Below, in pieces: positions 27,193 through 36,233 of a stretch of 64,000 bases of DNA (position 1 is its first letter; the number at the start of each line of letters is the position of its first letter). The notes under the pieces are model-generated. The model searched no databases and was not told the DNA's origin. It saw only the letters and a list, made by a program, of their open reading frames with translations. The stretch is from contig NZ_QAJN01000010.1 of assembly GCF_003852425.1 (NCBI RefSeq), positions 124,724 to 188,723 on the forward strand, in the 5' to 3' direction. The translations under genes and the position numbers were made by a program. This DNA is from Paucibacter sp. KBW04 (GTDB lineage: Bacteria; Pseudomonadota; Gammaproteobacteria; Burkholderiales; Burkholderiaceae_C).

Positions 27193-30100
27193 ATGTTCCT
27201 GTCCGACTTCGCCATCAAAAAGCCCATCGCGGCCATCGTCATCATCATCTCCTTGATGTGCTTGGGGCTCTTGGCGCTCAAGAAGCTGCGCGTCAATCAA
27301 ATCCCTGATGTTCAACAGCCTTTCCTAGTCGTCAACATCAACTATCCCGGCGCCTCACCCGAGACGGTGGAGCGCGAGGTCATCAACCGCATCGAGAAAT
27401 CTCTACAAAGCATCTCGGGCATCGACCGGGTGCGCTCGACCGCCGGCGAGGGCAATGCCAGCCTCTTTCTGATCTTCAATTTCAATAAGAACATGATCGA
27501 GGCCTCGGACGAGGTGCGCAATGCCATCTCGACCGTGCGCTACAAGCTGCCGACCGAGATCCGCGAGCCGGTGATCGAGCGCATCGACCCCAGCGCCGAG
27601 CCCGTCATGCAGCTGGCCCTGTCCAGCACTTCGCTCAGCCATGCCGAGATTTCGCGCCTGGCCGAGGACAAGCTGGCCGACAAGTTTCGCGGCATCCCTG
27701 GTGTCTCGGTGGTCAATGTCAACGGCGCACTCAAGCGTGAGCTGAGCGTCTTGCTGCGGGCCGAGAAGCTTCGCGAGTACAACGTCTCGGTGACCGAGGT
27801 GGTGGCCGCGCTGCGCAGCCAGAACGTCACCGCCCCCGTGGGCAAGGTACGTGGTGGCCTGGAGGATCAAAGCATCCGCCTGCTGGGCCGCATCGAGAAC
27901 CCTTCGGAGTTCCAGCAAATCGTCATCAAGCGCAGTGGCAGCGAGGTCATTCGTCTGGGCCAGGTTGCCAGCATTGCCGACGGCTTTGCCGAGGTGAATA
28001 GCTTCAGCGTGCGCAATGGTCACCCCAATGTGGGCATGTCCATCAACCGTGCCCGCGATGCTTCGACCGTCACCGTCGCTAACAAGGTGCGCAAGCTGAC
28101 CGAGGAGATCAGCGCCGGCCTGCCTCCCGGCACCACCTTGGAGGTGACCCGGGACGGCGGCAAGGAGGCCGAAGACAATCTCAACAACGTCATCCACGCC
28201 CTGGTCTTTGGCGCGGGTCTGACGATTTTTGTGGTGTACGTCTTCCTCAATTCCTGGCGCTCGACCCTGATCACGGCGCTCAGCCTGCCGACCTCGGTGA
28301 TCGCGGCCTTTATCGCCGTCTGGCTGTGCGGCTTCACGCTCAACTTCATGAGCTTGTTGGGCCTGTCTCTGGCCATCGGCGTGCTGATCGACGACGCCAT
28401 CGTGGTGCGCGAGAACATCGTTCGCCATATGGAACGCGGCTCGGATCGCCGTACCGCCGCGCTTGAGGGCACGGCCGAGATCGGCCTGGCCGTGGCGGCC
28501 ACCACTTTTTCCATCGTGGCGGTGTTCATTCCCGTGGCTTTTATGCCCGGCATCTCGGGCGAATGGTTCCGGCCTTTTGCCCTGACCGTGGTGGCCTCGG
28601 TGCTGGTGAGCTTGTTCATCTCCTTCACGCTCGACCCCATGCTCTCGGCCTACTGGGGCGACCCACCGGGTCACCACGAAGCGCCCAAGACCGGCATTAG
28701 CAAGCAGTTGGCCCGTTTCAACACCTGGTTTGACCACCAAAGCGACCGCTATGGCCATGTGATCGCCTGGGCCTTGCACCATCGTCGCTGGATGGCTGTG
28801 TTTGCCGTGGCCAGCCTGGTGGGCGCAATCGTCTTGCAAGCCAAATTGGGTGGCTCCAGCTTCCTGCCTTCCTCGGACAACGGCATGCTGGCCATCGATG
28901 TGCGCACGCCTGCCAGCAGCAATCTGGAGTATTCACGCCGCAAGCTGGAATCCGCCGCCATCCTGGCGCGCAGCATCCCAGAGACCGAGGCGACCAATAG
29001 CTATGTGAATCCGGGTGGCGGTCGCATCTATGTGGACATTGGCAAGAGCAGCAAGCGCAAGCGCTCGGCCATCGAGATCGGCGTGGAGCTGCGCAAGAAG
29101 ATCGCCACCCTGGTGGGCGCCGAGTACACGGTGCTGGATGACTTCAATAACGGCGCGCAAAAGCCGGTGCAGATCCGTTTCTCCGGCCCCGATTCGCGCA
29201 AGCTGCTGGAGATCACCAATGACTTCATGGTCAAGCTGCGCAGCGTGCCCGGTGCGGTGGACGTCGGCTTGTCCGAGCAAGATCCGCAGAACGAGTTGCA
29301 GATCGAGCTGAACCGGGGTCTGGCGAATTCATTGGGCATCTCGGTGGGCGACGCCGCCAACTCCCTTCGCGTGGCTTTTGCTGGTGTGGAAGTGGGCGAC
29401 TGGGTGGACCCCACCGGCGAGGCCCGCGATGTGGCCGTGCGCCTGCATCCCGATGACCGGGTGGACCTGAGCAATATCGAGCGCCTGCCCATCGCCATCA
29501 GCGGCGCGAACCAGATGGTGCCGCTGGAGCAGATTGCCAAGGTCAGCATGGGGCGCGGCCCCTCGCAGATCCAGCATGCCGACGGCAAGCGCACCATCAC
29601 CGTGGCCGCCAATGCCCAGGGCCGTTCCGACGGCGAGGTGACGGCCGACGCGGTCAAGATCGCCAAGGCAATGAACTTCCCGCCCGGCTACGGCATCGAC
29701 CTGGAAGGCTCCTCGCGCGATCAGCAAGAGGTCTTCGGCGAGATGGGCATTGCCCTGGTCAGCGGCATTGGCCTGATGTACCTGATCCTGGTGATGCAGT
29801 TCGGCTCCTTTACCGCGCCGCTGGCGGTGATGCTGTCTCTGCCCCTGTCCTTGATCGGTGTGGTCCTGGCCTTGCTGATGACCAAGGGCACGCTGAATCT
29901 GATGAGTTTCATCGGCGTCATCATGCTGATGGGCTTGGTAGCCAAGAACGCCATCCTCTTGCTGGATGCCGCCCGGCAGCTGGAGAAGGAAGGCGTGGAC
30001 CGCGAAGAGGCCTTGATGCAAGCTGGCCGCAAGCGCCTGCGTCCGATTCTGATGACCACCTTCGCCCTGATCGCCGGCATGTTGCCGGTGGCCATAGGCG

Positions 30101-30393
30101 TGGGTGAGGGCGGTGAGTTCTACCGCCCCATGGCCGTGGCCATCATCGGCGGCACCATCACCTCGACGCTCTTGACCCTGCTGGTCGTGCCCAGCTTCTA
30201 CGACAGCATCGAGCAGGCCCGCGACCGCGCCATCGCCAAGTTCCATCGCCGCGAGACGCGTTGGGGCAGCTTCCTGGCCTTTGTGCTGACCTTGGTCGAA
30301 GCTGTTCTGGCCTTGATTTTGGTCCGCCTGGTGTGGCGCTTGTTGGCCAAGGTCTATGCCTTGGCGACGGGGCCTCGGGTGAAGTCGGCCTGA
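27193..30393 (+). CDS. RND efflux permease, HAE1 family (pair 1)
   Basis: Proton-driven inner-membrane exporter of 1066 aa with the duplicated 12-helix architecture and two large periplasmic loops. The N-terminus (FAIKKPIAAIVIIISL) and the helix-4 motif IGVLIDDAIVVRENIVRH, with the proton-relay aspartates, are intact; the second half has GLVAKNAILLLDAARQ. It pairs with the adaptor immediately upstream. The substrate (drug, dye, solvent or metabolite) cannot be told from sequence. A strong terminator follows 28 nt after the stop. Confidence 0.95.
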   Translation: MFLSDFAIKKPIAAIVIIISLMCLGLLALKKLRVNQIPDVQQPFLVVNINYPGASPETVEREVINRIEKSLQSISGIDRVRSTAGEGNASLFLIFNFNKNMIEASDEVRNAISTVRYKLPTEIREPVIERIDPSAEPVMQLALSSTSLSHAEISRLAEDKLADKFRGIPGVSVVNVNGALKRELSVLLRAEKLREYNVSVTEVVAALRSQNVTAPVGKVRGGLEDQSIRLLGRIENPSEFQQIVIKRSGSEVIRLGQVASIADGFAEVNSFSVRNGHPNVGMSINRARDASTVTVANKVRKLTEEISAGLPPGTTLEVTRDGGKEAEDNLNNVIHALVFGAGLTIFVVYVFLNSWRSTLITALSLPTSVIAAFIAVWLCGFTLNFMSLLGLSLAIGVLIDDAIVVRENIVRHMERGSDRRTAALEGTAEIGLAVAATTFSIVAVFIPVAFMPGISGEWFRPFALTVVASVLVSLFISFTLDPMLSAYWGDPPGHHEAPKTGISKQLARFNTWFDHQSDRYGHVIAWALHHRRWMAVFAVASLVGAIVLQAKLGGSSFLPSSDNGMLAIDVRTPASSNLEYSRRKLESAAILARSIPETEATNSYVNPGGGRIYVDIGKSSKRKRSAIEIGVELRKKIATLVGAEYTVLDDFNNGAQKPVQIRFSGPDSRKLLEITNDFMVKLRSVPGAVDVGLSEQDPQNELQIELNRGLANSLGISVGDAANSLRVAFAGVEVGDWVDPTGEARDVAVRLHPDDRVDLSNIERLPIAISGANQMVPLEQIAKVSMGRGPSQIQHADGKRTITVAANAQGRSDGEVTADAVKIAKAMNFPPGYGIDLEGSSRDQQEVFGEMGIALVSGIGLMYLILVMQFGSFTAPLAVMLSLPLSLIGVVLALLMTKGTLNLMSFIGVIMLMGLVAKNAILLLDAARQLEKEGVDREEALMQAGRKRLRPILMTTFALIAGMLPVAIGVGEGGEFYRPMAVAIIGGTITSTLLTLLVVPSFYDSIEQARDRAIAKFHRRETRWGSFLAFVLTLVEAVLALILVRLVWRLLAKVYALATGPRVKSA

Positions 30394-30421
30394 TTGCTGG
30401 GACGAGACGAATTTAGAAAAG

Positions 30422-30453
30422 AAATGGCGATCTCCTGATCGCCATTTGTCTTT
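30422..30453 (+). terminator. Intrinsic terminator after RND pair 1
   Basis: AAATGGCGATC (30422-30432) and GATCGCCATTT (30437-30447) form a perfect 11-bp stem with a TCCT loop, followed by GTCTTT. It lies 28 nt after the permease stop, with no gene in between. Confidence 0.85.
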
Positions 30454-30522
30454 CAGGGAACCCGAGCTTCAATTGCCACAGTGCTGTCCTGACCAAGATC
30501 CATCACCTACTCAAGCTTGCCC

Positions 30523-31173
30523 ATGAGTCCTGATCCAAAACACCCGCTCACAAACCAGATCATTCGTGACGAGGCGCAGCTGCGCGCCCTGATCGGCAGC
30601 CCCACAGACTTGGTTTGCAGCAAGATCAGCGATCGCCTCAACGCTATGACACGCCTGTTCGTCGAGCGTTCGCCCTTTGTGTGCTTGGCCACCAGCGACC
30701 GGGCCGGCCATTGCGACTTGAGCCCCCGTGGTGACCCGGTCGGCTTTGTGCGCATTCTTGATGAGCGCACCTTGCTCATGCCCGAGCGTCCCGGCAATCG
30801 CATTGCGGATTCACTGCGCAATATCTTGGCCAATCCGTATATCGGCCTGCTCTTCGTCGTGCCAGGCAGCACCGACACTTTTCGCGTCAATGGCCGGGCC
30901 ACCCTCACCACCGATGCCGAGCTCTTGGCGCCCAGCGCCGTCGAAGGCAAGCCGCCCTTGCTCGGCATCCTGGTCGACATCGATGAAGCCTATACCCAGT
31001 GCTCCAAAGCCTTGCTGCGCTCACAACTCTGGGACCCGCAGCGCCACGTCGCGCCAGCCAGCATGCCCACTGGGGGGCAGGTGATGCGCGCCATTCACGG
31101 CGAGCCCTTTGATGCCGAACAGTACGACAAGGAGCGCGCGGAGCGCTATCGGCGCCGAGTGGGGTTTTACTGA
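30523..31173 (+). CDS. PPOX-type flavoprotein, MSMEG_1061 family
   Basis: Predicted FMN- or F420-type split-barrel flavoprotein of 216 aa related to pyridoxamine 5'-phosphate oxidase. Visible signatures are FVCLATSDRAGHCDLSPRGD in the first barrel strands, LLMPERPGNRIADSLRNI, and the C-terminal family segment with ALLRSQLWDP and ERYRRRVGFY. The substrate is unknown. An in-frame TTG at 30517 is a possible alternative start; no clear ribosome-binding site precedes either. Its stop overlaps the decayed oxidase fragment on the other strand. Confidence 0.87.
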   Translation: MSPDPKHPLTNQIIRDEAQLRALIGSPTDLVCSKISDRLNAMTRLFVERSPFVCLATSDRAGHCDLSPRGDPVGFVRILDERTLLMPERPGNRIADSLRNILANPYIGLLFVVPGSTDTFRVNGRATLTTDAELLAPSAVEGKPPLLGILVDIDEAYTQCSKALLRSQLWDPQRHVAPASMPTGGQVMRAIHGEPFDAEQYDKERAERYRRRVGFY

Positions 31174-31240
31174 TTTTGGGCCGCGGCCTGCGCGTTGTAG
31201 TGCAGATGGCCGTCGCCAAGATGGCCCAACTCGTTAACCC
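31167..31240 (-). pseudogene. Remnant of an FAD-linked oxidase C-terminal coding region
   Basis: On the minus strand this stretch translates to VNELGHLGDGHLHYNAQA, then reaches a stop after six more codons. It matches the segment VNFGHLGDGNLHYNVQA of the intact FAD-linked dehydrogenase at 33121-34527. By hand alignment, 36 of 41 bases agree between 31186-31229 and 33354-33397. Only this conserved patch is left; upstream the frame runs into the 3' end of an unrelated hypothetical gene. It is best read as a decayed partial copy, with the two hypothetical genes lying between it and the intact copy. Confidence 0.6.
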
Positions 31241-32178
31241 AGTCGCTGGGTTGTGGTCGCGCAATGCTCATCCATCGGCTGTGAATTTGAATTCGAGCGA
31301 GCCGGGAGAGACATTAGCCAACCGCGCAAGTTTCGTAGCAACACGCGACCGCAGTCGCTCTTGATGAATTGACCTCGTTCAATCGAGTCTTCTCGTCCAT
31401 CGGTAAACGGAACCGATCGCTGCGGTAGTGCGGGGTCGACAAATGCATCGGCCAGACCAATCTCCAAGCCTTCGGCCACCAAGCCGACTAGTGTGGCCCG
31501 CAGTCGCTTCCCCTCATCCTGCTTCCAGACAGATTCAGGCACCTCCGCCTTGATTGGCGTGGACATCACCTGCACCTGGCGCAAGGCCTTCGGCCGATCA
31601 GACCCGGAGCTGGGCCAAAAAGCGATCCAAATGTGGGCAGAAATCGTCCTGGCGTCTGCCGCCAAGACGAAGGCCGGTCTCACCTCAACGAGCCAATCGT
31701 TTTTCAGCTTTGCATTTCCGCTTGGCAGAAAAGTCTCTCCTAGAGGAGGCCAAGCCGTGGTGAGGTCTCCCATCAAGGAGTTCAAATCCAATTGACTTAG
31801 CAACTCTCGATACGGAGCCACGATCTTGTTGGCCCGGCGTGTGGCGCTTTGTTCCTTGACTTGATTCGCCGTGGAATTGATCAAAGCATGGGTCATTACC
31901 GAGGCTAAAAAGATGAGGCCATTGCCGCCCGGGTAGAGCATGGTTCCCGGTTTACCTTGGCTGTCATTGGCTTCAGCTCCGCTCAGCTGGAATTCAAAGC
32001 CGACGGGAACGCTCCATTGCCAATTTGATTCAGACAGACTTGGCAAGGGGGCTTGCAGGAGTTCCTTGTCGCCTTCTGCGCTGGCGTTGACGTGCAGGCC
32101 GAGGACGGATAGGGCGAGAACAAAGATACCCGTCCTCTTGTTCCTCGCGTACGTCGAAAAAAGCCTTACCCAAGTCAT
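31234..32178 (-). CDS. Hypothetical exported protein
   Basis: A 314-aa protein that I do not recognise. The N-terminus has a basic start, a hydrophobic stretch (IFVLALSVLGL) and an ASA cleavage-like site near residue 34, so export to the periplasm is likely. The remainder is soluble-looking, with an alanine/leucine helix (GLIFLASVMTHALINSTA, near 87-104) and a C-terminal region containing two cysteines. It starts 12 nt after the stop of the lipoprotein gene at 32191-32874, so the two form a probable operon. Base composition is lower in GC than the surroundings. Confidence 0.7.
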   Translation of the reverse strand: MTWVRLFSTYARNKRTGIFVLALSVLGLHVNASAEGDKELLQAPLPSLSESNWQWSVPVGFEFQLSGAEANDSQGKPGTMLYPGGNGLIFLASVMTHALINSTANQVKEQSATRRANKIVAPYRELLSQLDLNSLMGDLTTAWPPLGETFLPSGNAKLKNDWLVEVRPAFVLAADARTISAHIWIAFWPSSGSDRPKALRQVQVMSTPIKAEVPESVWKQDEGKRLRATLVGLVAEGLEIGLADAFVDPALPQRSVPFTDGREDSIERGQFIKSDCGRVLLRNLRGWLMSLPARSNSNSQPMDEHCATTTQRLG

Positions 32179-32190
32179 TTGCAGAGCGAG

Positions 32191-32874
32191 TTACTGCAAG
32201 GGAGTAACGATGGTCTTTCGTGCAGCCTCAATCGCTTGGAAATAAGCATTGGTTAAACCTGGAAAGGAGGGGGGCTCGTCCCAGTTTTTATTGGTGACCT
32301 TCTTCACACTGAAAGGCAAGTACCACTCCAATGCATTGCTCGACAGATTGACGATATAGCTTTGACCCTGGACTGTGGCCGATGGTAGGCCCTGCGGAAC
32401 GTAGGCCTTGAAATTTCGCTCAAAGCCCAGTTGCTCAATATGAACAATCATCAGCCGCTCTATCTGGAATCGAGACTTCAAGGTCGAAAAGTCTCGAGGC
32501 GATTTTTGGGGTTCGTTCAAATTGGAAAATGCTTCCAAGTTGGAGGCGTCGGGAAGCTCAATGACTTCTAACTTCTTGTCTTTGAGTACATCCATCAGGC
32601 TGGTCTTTATCTCCAGCACTTCGGCCTTGGACAGCGTGGCTGTGTAAGCGTTCAAGCTCGAATGCATCAGATTTGCAGTCGCGAGACACAGGAGACAGCT
32701 TGCGCCGGGAAAGTATGTGTCAGGTTTTTCTGGCAAAACCAGCATGAGGCCGATACGGCCCGCTGTTGCATCCACAGCTTTGGGTGATAAAGCGACGGGC
32801 AAGCGCTTGGGGCTTGCACAAGCCGCCACGACCATCAGCATTGCCAAGGCAAGTGCCAGCCTCAAGATCCTCAT
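32191..32874 (-). CDS. Hypothetical lipoprotein
   Basis: A 227-aa protein with a classic lipoprotein signal: MRILRLALALAMLMVVAACAS, lipobox VAAC. The start at 32874 is chosen over one 48 nt upstream because CTGGAG is well placed and the longer version would extend the signal peptide with a cysteine-containing leader. The mature part has alternating strands and helices (IGLMLVLP, LMIVHIEQLGF) that loosely recall periplasmic lipoproteins with a CsgG/TolB-N-like fold, but this is a guess. A counted line (32461-32520) is 27 of 60 GC, against 39 of 60 for a nuo line (12001-12060). Confidence 0.7.
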   Translation of the reverse strand: MRILRLALALAMLMVVAACASPKRLPVALSPKAVDATAGRIGLMLVLPEKPDTYFPGASCLLCLATANLMHSSLNAYTATLSKAEVLEIKTSLMDVLKDKKLEVIELPDASNLEAFSNLNEPQKSPRDFSTLKSRFQIERLMIVHIEQLGFERNFKAYVPQGLPSATVQGQSYIVNLSSNALEWYLPFSVKKVTNKNWDEPPSFPGLTNAYFQAIEAARKTIVTPLQ

Positions 32875-33120
32875 GCTCACTCCAGTTCTTGTTGTTTTGA
32901 GAAAACAAAAGGGCACCTGCAAGAGCAGTGCCTAGTGTCAGCTTGGCTTCAATGAGGCGCATTCTTTCGGGCTTTGCGACGCTAGTTGCCGAGGACAAAC
33001 CCTTGATCAAGTGGAATTGGCAGAACTTCGCAAATTTGACAATGCTCCGCGAATTGCATGCTGGTCGCTAGATGGTGTTTCGGTGCGGTGCTTTGCAGGG
33101 AACCCAGCAATTCACTTCAA

Positions 33121-34527
33121 TCAGAGCATCCGCCCCGGGTTGAGTATTCCCTGGGGATCCAAGGCGGTTTTGATGGCCCGCATCAGGCCCAAGGCCACGG
33201 GGCTTTTGCGGGCGGCCAACTCTTCGCGCTTGAGTTGGCCAATGCCATGCTCGGCCGAAATCGAGCCCTCATAACGCTGCACCGCCTCGTACACGATTTG
33301 GTTGATGGCAGCCTCATGTCGGCTCAGGAACTCCGCGGGGGGCACGCCTTCCGGCGCCTGCACGTTGTAATGCAGATTGCCGTCGCCCAGATGACCGAAG
33401 TTGACCATGCGTATGCCTGCAAAGGCTTGGGTCAGGGCCGCATCGGTTTCACGCACAAAAGCGGGGATGCGGGACAGGGGCAGGGCGATGTCATGTTTGA
33501 CGTTGAGCCCCTCCTTGCTCTGCGCCAGCGGGATGGACTCGCGCAAATGCCACATGGTCTGCGACTGGGCCAGACTTTGCGCCACGGCGGCGTCCGTGAT
33601 CAAGCCCTGAGTCAAGGCCTCGCTCAGAATCGCCTCGAACTGAGCTTGCGCATGAGCTTCACCCTCGCTGTCCGAAAGCTCCAGCAGCACCGTCCAGGGG
33701 CAGGGTGGCAGGGCTTGTTGCAGCTGCGGGAAGTGGCGGCGCACGAGGCTTAGCGAGAAAGCATTCATCAGCTCAAAGCCGGTCAAGGCCGCTGCGGCTT
33801 GGCCGCGCGCCAGGCTGAGCAGCCCTAAGGCCGAGTCCAGATCGGGGCAGGCGGCCAAGGCCGTCATCTGCGCGCGCGGGCGGGCAAAGAGCTTGAGGGT
33901 GGCGGCGGTGATGATGCCCAAGGTGCCTTCGCTGCCGATGAAAAGATCGCGCAGGTCGTAGCCGGTGTTGTCCTTGCGCAGGCCGCTCAGGCCCTGCCAG
34001 ATTTCGCCCTGGGCCGTCACCACCTCCAGGCCCAGGCACAACTCGCGCGCATTGCCATAACGCAGTACCTGGGTGCCGCCGGCATTGGTCGCCAGATTGC
34101 CGCCTATGGTGCAGGTGCCTTGCGAGGCCAGGCTCAAAGGGAAGAGCAGACCGTGTGCCTCGGCCGCGTCCTGCACGGCTTGCAAGGTACAGCCGGCTTC
34201 TACCGTGAGGGTGAGGTTGTGGGCATCGACACCGCGCACCGCTTGCATGCGCTGCAGGCTCAGCAGAATTTGCTGGCCGCTCCCATCGGGCACGCCGCCA
34301 CCGACCAGGCCGGTATTGCCTCCTTGCGGGACGAGGCTGAGACCATGCTTGGCGCAGCAGCGCAGCACAGCGGCCACTTGCTCGGTGTTGGCGGGTCGGG
34401 CCACGGCCAGGGCGCGGCCTTGATAGCGGCCCCGCCAGTCGTTCTCATAGGCCGACAAATCATGGGCCGGGCTTTGCAGCAGGCCGCCCTCGCCGAGCAG
34501 GGCTTGCAGTTCGGCCAGGGCACTCAT
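33121..34527 (-). CDS. FAD-linked 2-hydroxyacid dehydrogenase (GlcD/DLD/D2HGDH type)
   Basis: Flavoprotein of 468 aa that oxidises a 2-hydroxyacid such as D-lactate, glycolate or D-2-hydroxyglutarate. The FAD-binding-4 domain has VPQGGNTGLVGGGVPDGSG and IGGNLATNAGGTQVLRYGN. The C-terminal cap domain ends with VNFGHLGDGNLHYN, which holds the metal- and substrate-site histidines, and ISAEHGIGQLKREEL. The GGNTGLVGG form resembles D-2-hydroxyglutarate dehydrogenases. The start at 34527 overlaps the stop of DUF2069 (ATGA), so the two are probably translationally coupled; longer in-frame versions would run through that gene. Confidence 0.92.
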   Translation of the reverse strand: MSALAELQALLGEGGLLQSPAHDLSAYENDWRGRYQGRALAVARPANTEQVAAVLRCCAKHGLSLVPQGGNTGLVGGGVPDGSGQQILLSLQRMQAVRGVDAHNLTLTVEAGCTLQAVQDAAEAHGLLFPLSLASQGTCTIGGNLATNAGGTQVLRYGNARELCLGLEVVTAQGEIWQGLSGLRKDNTGYDLRDLFIGSEGTLGIITAATLKLFARPRAQMTALAACPDLDSALGLLSLARGQAAAALTGFELMNAFSLSLVRRHFPQLQQALPPCPWTVLLELSDSEGEAHAQAQFEAILSEALTQGLITDAAVAQSLAQSQTMWHLRESIPLAQSKEGLNVKHDIALPLSRIPAFVRETDAALTQAFAGIRMVNFGHLGDGNLHYNVQAPEGVPPAEFLSRHEAAINQIVYEAVQRYEGSISAEHGIGQLKREELAARKSPVALGLMRAIKTALDPQGILNPGRML

Positions 34528-34961
34528 GCCTCGGTATGCGCCTTCGCTGCGGCTAGGCGTTGGCGCACATGCAGGGCGCAGGCGGTGAAGATCAAGACAC
34601 TGAGCAAGACCTCCGCCGTAGCCAGCCAGGCCGACAGGCCTTTCTCGCTGGTGGCGCGCACGGCGCCCTCGGCGAAGTAAAGCCAGATCATCAGGCTCAG
34701 CCAGCGGAAGGTGTAGAGCCGGTAGCGCCACAGGCCAGCCATGGGAATCAGCAAGGGCAGGGCTTTGATGGCCAGGGTGCCACGGCCGGTGGGAGCCAGC
34801 CACAACTCCCAGGCCAGGCAGAGCAGGAAGAGGGCAATCAAGCCGCCCAGAGCCAGCCAGCGGCTCAGGGCTTCGCGCGCATCGGCCTGCGTTCTTTGGG
34901 CATGGTTGCTTGCCGAGTTGAGGGGGGGCGTGGGGGCGTTCATGGGAGCGGGTGCGGACAT
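34524..34961 (-). CDS. DUF2069 family membrane protein
   Basis: A 145-aa protein of unknown function. After a proline/alanine-rich N-terminus it shows four hydrophobic helices (from LGGLIALFLLCLAWELWLAP to LSVLIFTACALHV), with the family-typical core YTFRWLSLMIWLYFAEGAVR. The start at 34961 is preferred to one 144 nt upstream that would extend across the divergent YihY gene. It is coupled by an ATGA overlap to the FAD-linked dehydrogenase downstream. Confidence 0.88.
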   Translation of the reverse strand: MSAPAPMNAPTPPLNSASNHAQRTQADAREALSRWLALGGLIALFLLCLAWELWLAPTGRGTLAIKALPLLIPMAGLWRYRLYTFRWLSLMIWLYFAEGAVRATSEKGLSAWLATAEVLLSVLIFTACALHVRQRLAAAKAHTEA

Positions 34962-34980
34962 GCTGGCATCATAGCCAGCA
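34961..34980. promoter_or_regulatory. Inverted repeat between divergent DUF2069 and YihY starts
   Basis: TGCTGGC-ATCATA-GCCAGCA is a perfect 7-bp inverted repeat filling the whole 18-nt gap between the two predicted ATG codons. It could be an operator or a hairpin at the 5' ends. Because promoters must then lie within the opposite genes, one of the two starts may instead be further downstream. Confidence 0.35.
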
Positions 34981-36233
34981 TGACAAATTCCTCTCCCACC
35001 GATCTGGTCCAAGCCAGCCCGGCACCCATGAAGTTCGCCCAAGTTCGCCAAAGCCGTTTGTGGCTGGTCCTGGTCAATCTGCATGCCCGTTTCAAGGAAG
35101 AACATCTGGGCCTGACGGCCGGCAGCCTGACCTTCACCACCCTGATCTCCCTGGTGCCCTTGCTGACGGTGATGCTGGCTTTGTTCACCGTCTTCCCCAT
35201 GTTCTCGTCCTTCCAGGTGGCGCTGGAAAAGTATTTTTTACAGAACCTGATTCCGGCCAATATCGCTCGCCCAGTGCTGACCGGCCTGACCCAGTTCGCT
35301 GCCAAGGCCAAGGGCTTAGGCAGCATGGGTGTGGCCTTGCTGGGCTTTACCGCCCTGGCCCTGATGCTGACCATTGACCGCACGCTGAATCTGATTTGGC
35401 GGGTCAAGCGGCCCCGGCCCATCGCCCAGCGGGTGCTGGTGTATTGGTTTGCCCTGACCCTGGGCCCGCTGATTCTCGGCGGTAGCATTGTGCTGACCAG
35501 CTATGCCGTCACCACCGGTCAGGACCTGCTGGGCGATCTGCCCGGCAACTGGTCCTTCTTTCTGTCCCTGGTGCAGGTGCTGATCATGGCGGCCGCCGTG
35601 TCGGGCTTGTTCCACTATGTGCCCAACACCCATGTGCGTTGGCGCCATGCGGCTTTTGGCGGACTCTTTGTGGCCCTGGCCCTGAGCTTGGCCAAATGGG
35701 GGCTGGCCTGGTATCTGAAACATGTGCCGACCTACTCGACGCTGTATGGCGCGTTCGCCGTCGTGCCGGTGTTTCTGATCTGGCTTTACCTGGGCTGGGT
35801 GATTGTGCTGATCGGGGCCGTGCTCTCTGCTAACGCGCCCAGCTTGGCGGGAGGCATGCCGCGCCGCCCCGAGGCCCCGGGTGTGCAACTGGAATTGGCC
35901 TTGGATGTCTTGCGGGCCTTGTGGCGTGCCCAGCGCGAGGGGCGCGGGGGCTTGAGCAGCTCGGCCCTGGCCTTGACGCTGCGGGTGGACCCCCTGCAGC
36001 TGGAGGCGGTGCTGGACAGCTTGGTCGGGCTGGACTGGGTGGGCAGGCTGGAGGAGGGCGGCGTGCAGCGTCTGGTGCTGCTGTGCGCGCCCGAGCAGGT
36101 GCCGGCCCAGGCCCTGCTGCAAGCCACCGTGGCCCAGCGAACACCCGGCTTGCAACAGCTCTGGGCGCGCAGCGATTGGGATCGCTTGCGCCTGGTCGAT
36201 CTGCTGGAGCCTGCTTCGACCTCAGCTGTGTAA
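34980..36233 (+). CDS. YihY/virulence factor BrkB family membrane protein
   Basis: Polytopic inner-membrane protein of 417 aa with six helices. The signature AGSLTFTTLISLVPLLTVML near residue 45 and PVFLIWLYLGWVIVLIGAV near 260 mark the family. The C-terminal 130 residues are soluble and look like a winged-helix module (LSSSALALTLRVDPLQLEAV, then WVGRLEEGG), common in betaproteobacterial members. Historically annotated as ribonuclease BN, which is incorrect. An alternative start is the ATG at 35028. It overlaps the convergent XRE-cupin gene by 12 nt. Confidence 0.88.
   Translation: MTNSSPTDLVQASPAPMKFAQVRQSRLWLVLVNLHARFKEEHLGLTAGSLTFTTLISLVPLLTVMLALFTVFPMFSSFQVALEKYFLQNLIPANIARPVLTGLTQFAAKAKGLGSMGVALLGFTALALMLTIDRTLNLIWRVKRPRPIAQRVLVYWFALTLGPLILGGSIVLTSYAVTTGQDLLGDLPGNWSFFLSLVQVLIMAAAVSGLFHYVPNTHVRWRHAAFGGLFVALALSLAKWGLAWYLKHVPTYSTLYGAFAVVPVFLIWLYLGWVIVLIGAVLSANAPSLAGGMPRRPEAPGVQLELALDVLRALWRAQREGRGGLSSSALALTLRVDPLQLEAVLDSLVGLDWVGRLEEGGVQRLVLLCAPEQVPAQALLQATVAQRTPGLQQLWARSDWDRLRLVDLLEPASTSAV

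Noticed and set aside
33011-33753. Short plus-strand frames in 33011-33753
   Set aside because: They run antisense into the FAD-dehydrogenase gene or lie in its 3' flank, without ribosome-binding sites or recognisable features.
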